Positions 60,531 through 64,000 of a stretch of DNA of 64,000 nucleotides are shown here, one piece after another. Every line of letters begins with the position of its first letter. Positions within the stretch are counted from its first letter, which is position 1. The stretch lies in the NCBI GenBank assembly GCA_963995525.1, contig OZ023214.1, positions 34,853,115 to 34,917,114 of the forward strand, written 5' to 3'. Made by a program: the position numbers and the translations under genes. Below the pieces are notes generated by a model that saw only the letters and a list, made by a program, of their open reading frames with translations, was not told where the DNA came from and did no database searches. Source of the DNA: Escarpia spicata. Its lineage: Eukaryota; Annelida; Polychaeta; Sabellida; Siboglinidae.

Positions 60531-62440
60531 TATATATAATTATATGTGACCATATTAATAACAACACTGCGTCACCAGTCGAATAACATTTATTGAAGAA
60601 ATCAATATGTCGTCAACAAGAGCCTGCTACAGGACAAACAAAATCAGCAACACAAGAAACACTGTTTCAATTGATAGTGTCACATGCTTTCAATTAACCG
60701 GACCCCTCTAGGGAAATAACGAAGCACGTGCGTTTAGTATATTGGGCGCCAAAAACCCGAAAGCTCCCGATTATTCGTATTTGCATTCGGAGAATAATGG
60801 GCCAGCATGCGAATGCTAAATATGGAAATCGTCCGTAAACTCCACTAAAACAATGCCTTTGTAATTTGACTGAATCGAATGTTACAAAACAGTTTTAGCA
60901 ACGTTAACAAGGTGTAAAATACAGATGGCGATTTGTTTATTGGCAATTAAAATGCCAGAAACTTTCCCACAACAGTGCTGACACCTGTCTTTGTAGTGCC
61001 GGTTTATGACTACCGGTAACAGCAGTAATTAACAATGTATCTACACTGTTGCATTAAAACAGCATCCATTTGAATTATTGCAACAAACTATACACATGCC
61101 ACAGGTGTGTAGAGTATTTCCAGGAACTGCCCTTTGAAGGCTGTGCCAACGTCATAGAAAGGTTCCGCATGTGTGGCACCTGTCACACAGCCAATTGTAT
61201 ATAAAGGGCTCGTTCAGGTCATTACATAGTTGACGGGTCTGTACCCGTCAGTCAGAATTCTTACCCACTCCCGGCCGACTCATCTCGTCCAAATGATGGG
61301 GTGACGGGTCTCTGCATTAGTCTATGCCACGACCTATTTTAAGTATTGTTTACATTAATATACAAAATATATTGTCTATGTTTACATAAATTAATTTCTT
61401 TAAAAAATAGGTACATATTGAAATTATTTAATAAACATGTTAATAACTTATGACTATTGTTAGAACCTATATTTCAAATGCTTCTTAAATATGAATAAAA
61501 ACAACATGTATTAATTAAGTGTATACTGATAGCCATAACAGCCAGTACAGGTGCCTGGAAATCCAGACACCTATAAATACTTTACCAGGGGTGAGTGTTT
61601 AAAATTCTAACTATGGTGGACCAAACACATTTAGTCAATCTGTTCTTTAAAATTTTGTTTATTTTCCAGATTTTTCAGACATGTAGGTACATGCAAAGAA
61701 CATATATAATAGCAACCATCATTATAATGATTACAAACATATTTTTATTACAGTGGTTATGCAATTCATGTGTGACAAACATTTTTATAATTAGTACCCA
61801 GGTCCCCCTCCCCATTTTGTACTCTCTATACGAATAGATTAATGTCGACAATTGTTTATTGACTCCTAACACAATGCAGGCCAGTTTTTTATTTCCAGCA
61901 GAGTTCCTTCCATCAAGAGTCCTTATAGCAAGAATGAATCCACTGCAATGGCAAACTTTCTTCTATGCAGAATTTTGATTTTCTTGATCATGTTTTTGCT
62001 TTTTAAGATTTCACACTGTTGGTTTTATGCAATACGAGAATACAATAATAACTATATATAGGATGACATTTGCTACACTTGTACTGTATCATATGTGTGT
62101 CAGGGGAACTGACCAGTGGTTGCATTAATAATTGAGTCGCATCAGCAGTAATTTACATTTGGTGTGACAGTCCCGTGGCATTTCTGTTGCATTCTGGAAG
62201 TAAGTCTCAAGCTCACTGTATCTCGGTAACTTCAGTCTGTTAATATTTGTAGCAACAAGCACTATAGTTGGCAGCTACTGTTGGTTAGTTTCCTCACTGA
62301 ACAGCTATTTTATTGTGGATTTTTTCTGTGACTAATTGAGATGTTCTCACAGAACGGTTAAATGTTTGCACTTAATATGTAAAATAAACAGGAAAAATAT
62401 ATACGATTTGTAAGTTTGTGCAAAGTCTCAATATTCCGTA
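60531..62440. other. Unassigned region with one cysteine-rich exon-like stretch
   Basis: No gene can be supported. At 61106-61203 the + strand reads CVEYFQELPFEGCANVIERF and then RMCGTCHTANCI before a stop, directly after a CCACAG acceptor-like site. The Cys spacing looks protein-like, but there is no partner exon. Just downstream is TATATAAAG (61197) and a stem GACGGGT-CTGT-ACCCGTC (61232-61249), with GACGGGTC again at 61303. Confidence 0.3.
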
Positions 62441-62448
62441 TTGTTGTT

Positions 62449-62610
62449 CACCTTGCCTCTTCAGGCATCATGGCCCATACAGCTGCAGTGCATCTCCTCC
62501 AGGTTGTCCTCACTTTGGCCACCTGTTTGACTTCTTTCCATGTTTTCCCCCCATTTTTTTGTGTGTCTCTTTCTCACCAGCTTTTCACCAGGCTGTCTAG
62601 TTGCTAACTA
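62449..62610 (-). mobile_element. LINE 3'-end fragment
   Basis: The - strand reads TWKEVKQVAKVRTTWRRCTA and AVWAMMPEEAR followed by a stop. This fits the short conserved C terminus of RTE/BovB-type ORF2 proteins (W.EV...A..R..WR....AL). It is strongly truncated. Confidence 0.55.
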
Positions 62611-62705
62611 CTACTTTTGTTGCCAATGTCAGTAATGTCCACTCAAATTCAGTGGACATACAATCCACCAGCATTACAGAGATTTTCGCTGCTTGCATGT
62701 AGGCC

Positions 62706-62885
62706 CTACAATAAAACCTCTCTTTGTGGTCACCTCGGTGAAAGACCCACATCACAGTTACGGTCATCCTGGAAGAGTTCCAAATTATATTTGTAATACA
62801 GTAAAGTACATATGAAAATATGCTAATATGGTCACCTTGCTATTCAGTGCACTTTGACCCTTGGGATTAATAGTGAGATTACTCA
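62706..62885. repeat. Dispersed repeat, second copy
   Basis: Related to 54840-55010 in block order and sequence (see that entry). Both copies contain AATATGGTCACCTTGCTA. Confidence 0.6.
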
Positions 62886-64000
62886 GTAATGACATTACAC
62901 AATAGTATATAGCTTTGCAGAGTACACAGCACCACCAGCAGTAAAAAGAAATACGTCTTAGCATGCCTCCAGTATATCATTATGTATACGGCTCATCATA
63001 TATTTACATACATGACGGTGAGGTAATCTTATTAGAATATTCAGGCTCCAGTATATACTGGTCCCTTGCTGCATCATAGTTCATACATTATATGGAGCCG
63101 GGGTTGGACGTGAAATAGAATTGGGCAGTCAACAGTGATCAAAGCGCTCAGAAATGGAGGTACCAATATATAGTTTGTATACAATATTATGTACTTTGGA
63201 CAGAATTTGGCTCAGAGAGGGCAATGGTTGTTTATGTTTGTGGGGTCTCGGTGTAGGCAAGTTATTTTGGTAGTTGACTTAACAACAGCTCTGTTGAGCA
63301 AGAACACAAGATCCGGACAGATCCTACTGTCTTCTCAAAATCTAGTAATGTTTATTAATTTATATTTTGTTTTATTTGAATTATGTTATTCCAGTGCAGT
63401 ATTGAATTATTGGTGCTGTTCTGTAAAATAATTGTCATGATTGACTTTGTAAATACAGGACATAGCTCATGCATTCACAGATAAGTCGTCTTTATTGAAT
63501 AGCTTGATTTAATAATAATAAAAAAATTATTCGTCATAGCCTTATGAAATATACATTTTATTTTCATAAGGTTCTTGAGTTTGAAACATAAATGTACAAG
63601 TAAAATAATATTGTATTGTTTTCACCAGCATAATTATCCCTTATTGGTTCATTAAAAAAATCTTTTTTAATGTTCTTTTTATTTATTGGATAAAATCTCA
63701 AATCGTGCGTGCAATTTGTTATTGTTTATTTCATGAACAGGTACTAAAAATCTACCAGACATACATGTTATCAGAGTCGGACATGTTTAAATCAGTACTT
63801 ACTGTGGACATTTATAGTTTGCAGTATGCCAATTACGTACTGGCATGTCTCATGTAAGCCGGCATTTTACGCAATCACACATCTCGATCAATAGCGAATA
63901 GTTTAGATGAAACGAGAATCCAATTTAGTTAATTAAGTTGCACATCATTTTAATAATTGATTGTTAACTGACCACACCTGCCCCAGTGCAGCGCTGGAGG
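62886..64000. other. AT-rich DNA, nothing recognised
   Basis: No coding exon, RNA gene or clear repeat was seen on either strand; an 80-codon + frame at 63189-63431 has no support. Confidence 0.4.

Noticed and set aside
61232..61330. Hammerhead ribozyme
   Set aside because: The - strand has GAGATGAGTC but not the required CTGATGA core, and no matching GAAA with closing stems.

Overview
This is nuclear DNA from an animal: GT-AG introns, two long multi-exon genes, several families of non-LTR retrotransposons, tRNA-derived short repeats and large intronic minisatellites. The reverse transcriptase lineages (CR1/Jockey-like and RTE-like) and the invertebrate form of the telomere gene suggest a marine invertebrate, possibly a lophotrochozoan. 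The exact phylum is not determinable by eye.

Region 1 (about 1.5-19.6 kb, + strand) holds a complete gene for POT1, the shelterin protein that binds the single-stranded telomere end. I assembled 17 coding exons whose splice phases all agree, giving about 817 residues. It has an extra N-terminal OB fold, the two DNA-binding OB folds, and a C-terminal OB fold split by a short Cys-pair insert instead of the long vertebrate insert. Its introns hold a degenerate RTE-like LINE that seeded a 37-bp minisatellite, a 63-bp minisatellite, a pyrimidine-rich 19-bp minisatellite, a perfect 61-bp-arm hairpin and a 31-bp minisatellite of about 53 copies.

Region 2 (about 21.5-48.1 kb, - strand) holds a complete ClC-6/7-type chloride/proton exchanger gene, convergent with POT1. 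I assembled 17 coding exons with consistent phases, giving about 804 residues, close to the usual ClC-7 length. Its introns hold a 33-bp minisatellite, a 140-bp satellite of 21 units built partly from copies of the neighbouring exon and its splice acceptor, several LINE remnants, and a nested pair of CR1-like LINEs at 40.9-46.5 kb. A long TG repeat starts ten bases after the stop codon in the predicted 3' UTR.

Region 3 (about 48.1-64 kb) holds the ClC 5' side, the first coding exon of an unrecognised + strand gene at 51.57 kb, a decayed DNA transposon with long inverted termini (55.2-58.0 kb), a third LINE type with a short-repeat tail (58.2-60.5 kb), and mostly repeat-derived or featureless DNA to the end.

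The two recognised genes are not known to work together: POT1 acts at telomeres, ClC-6/7 in late endosomes and lysosomes. What links them is the unusual number of intronic tandem arrays, two or three of which look like repeated splice-acceptor modules.
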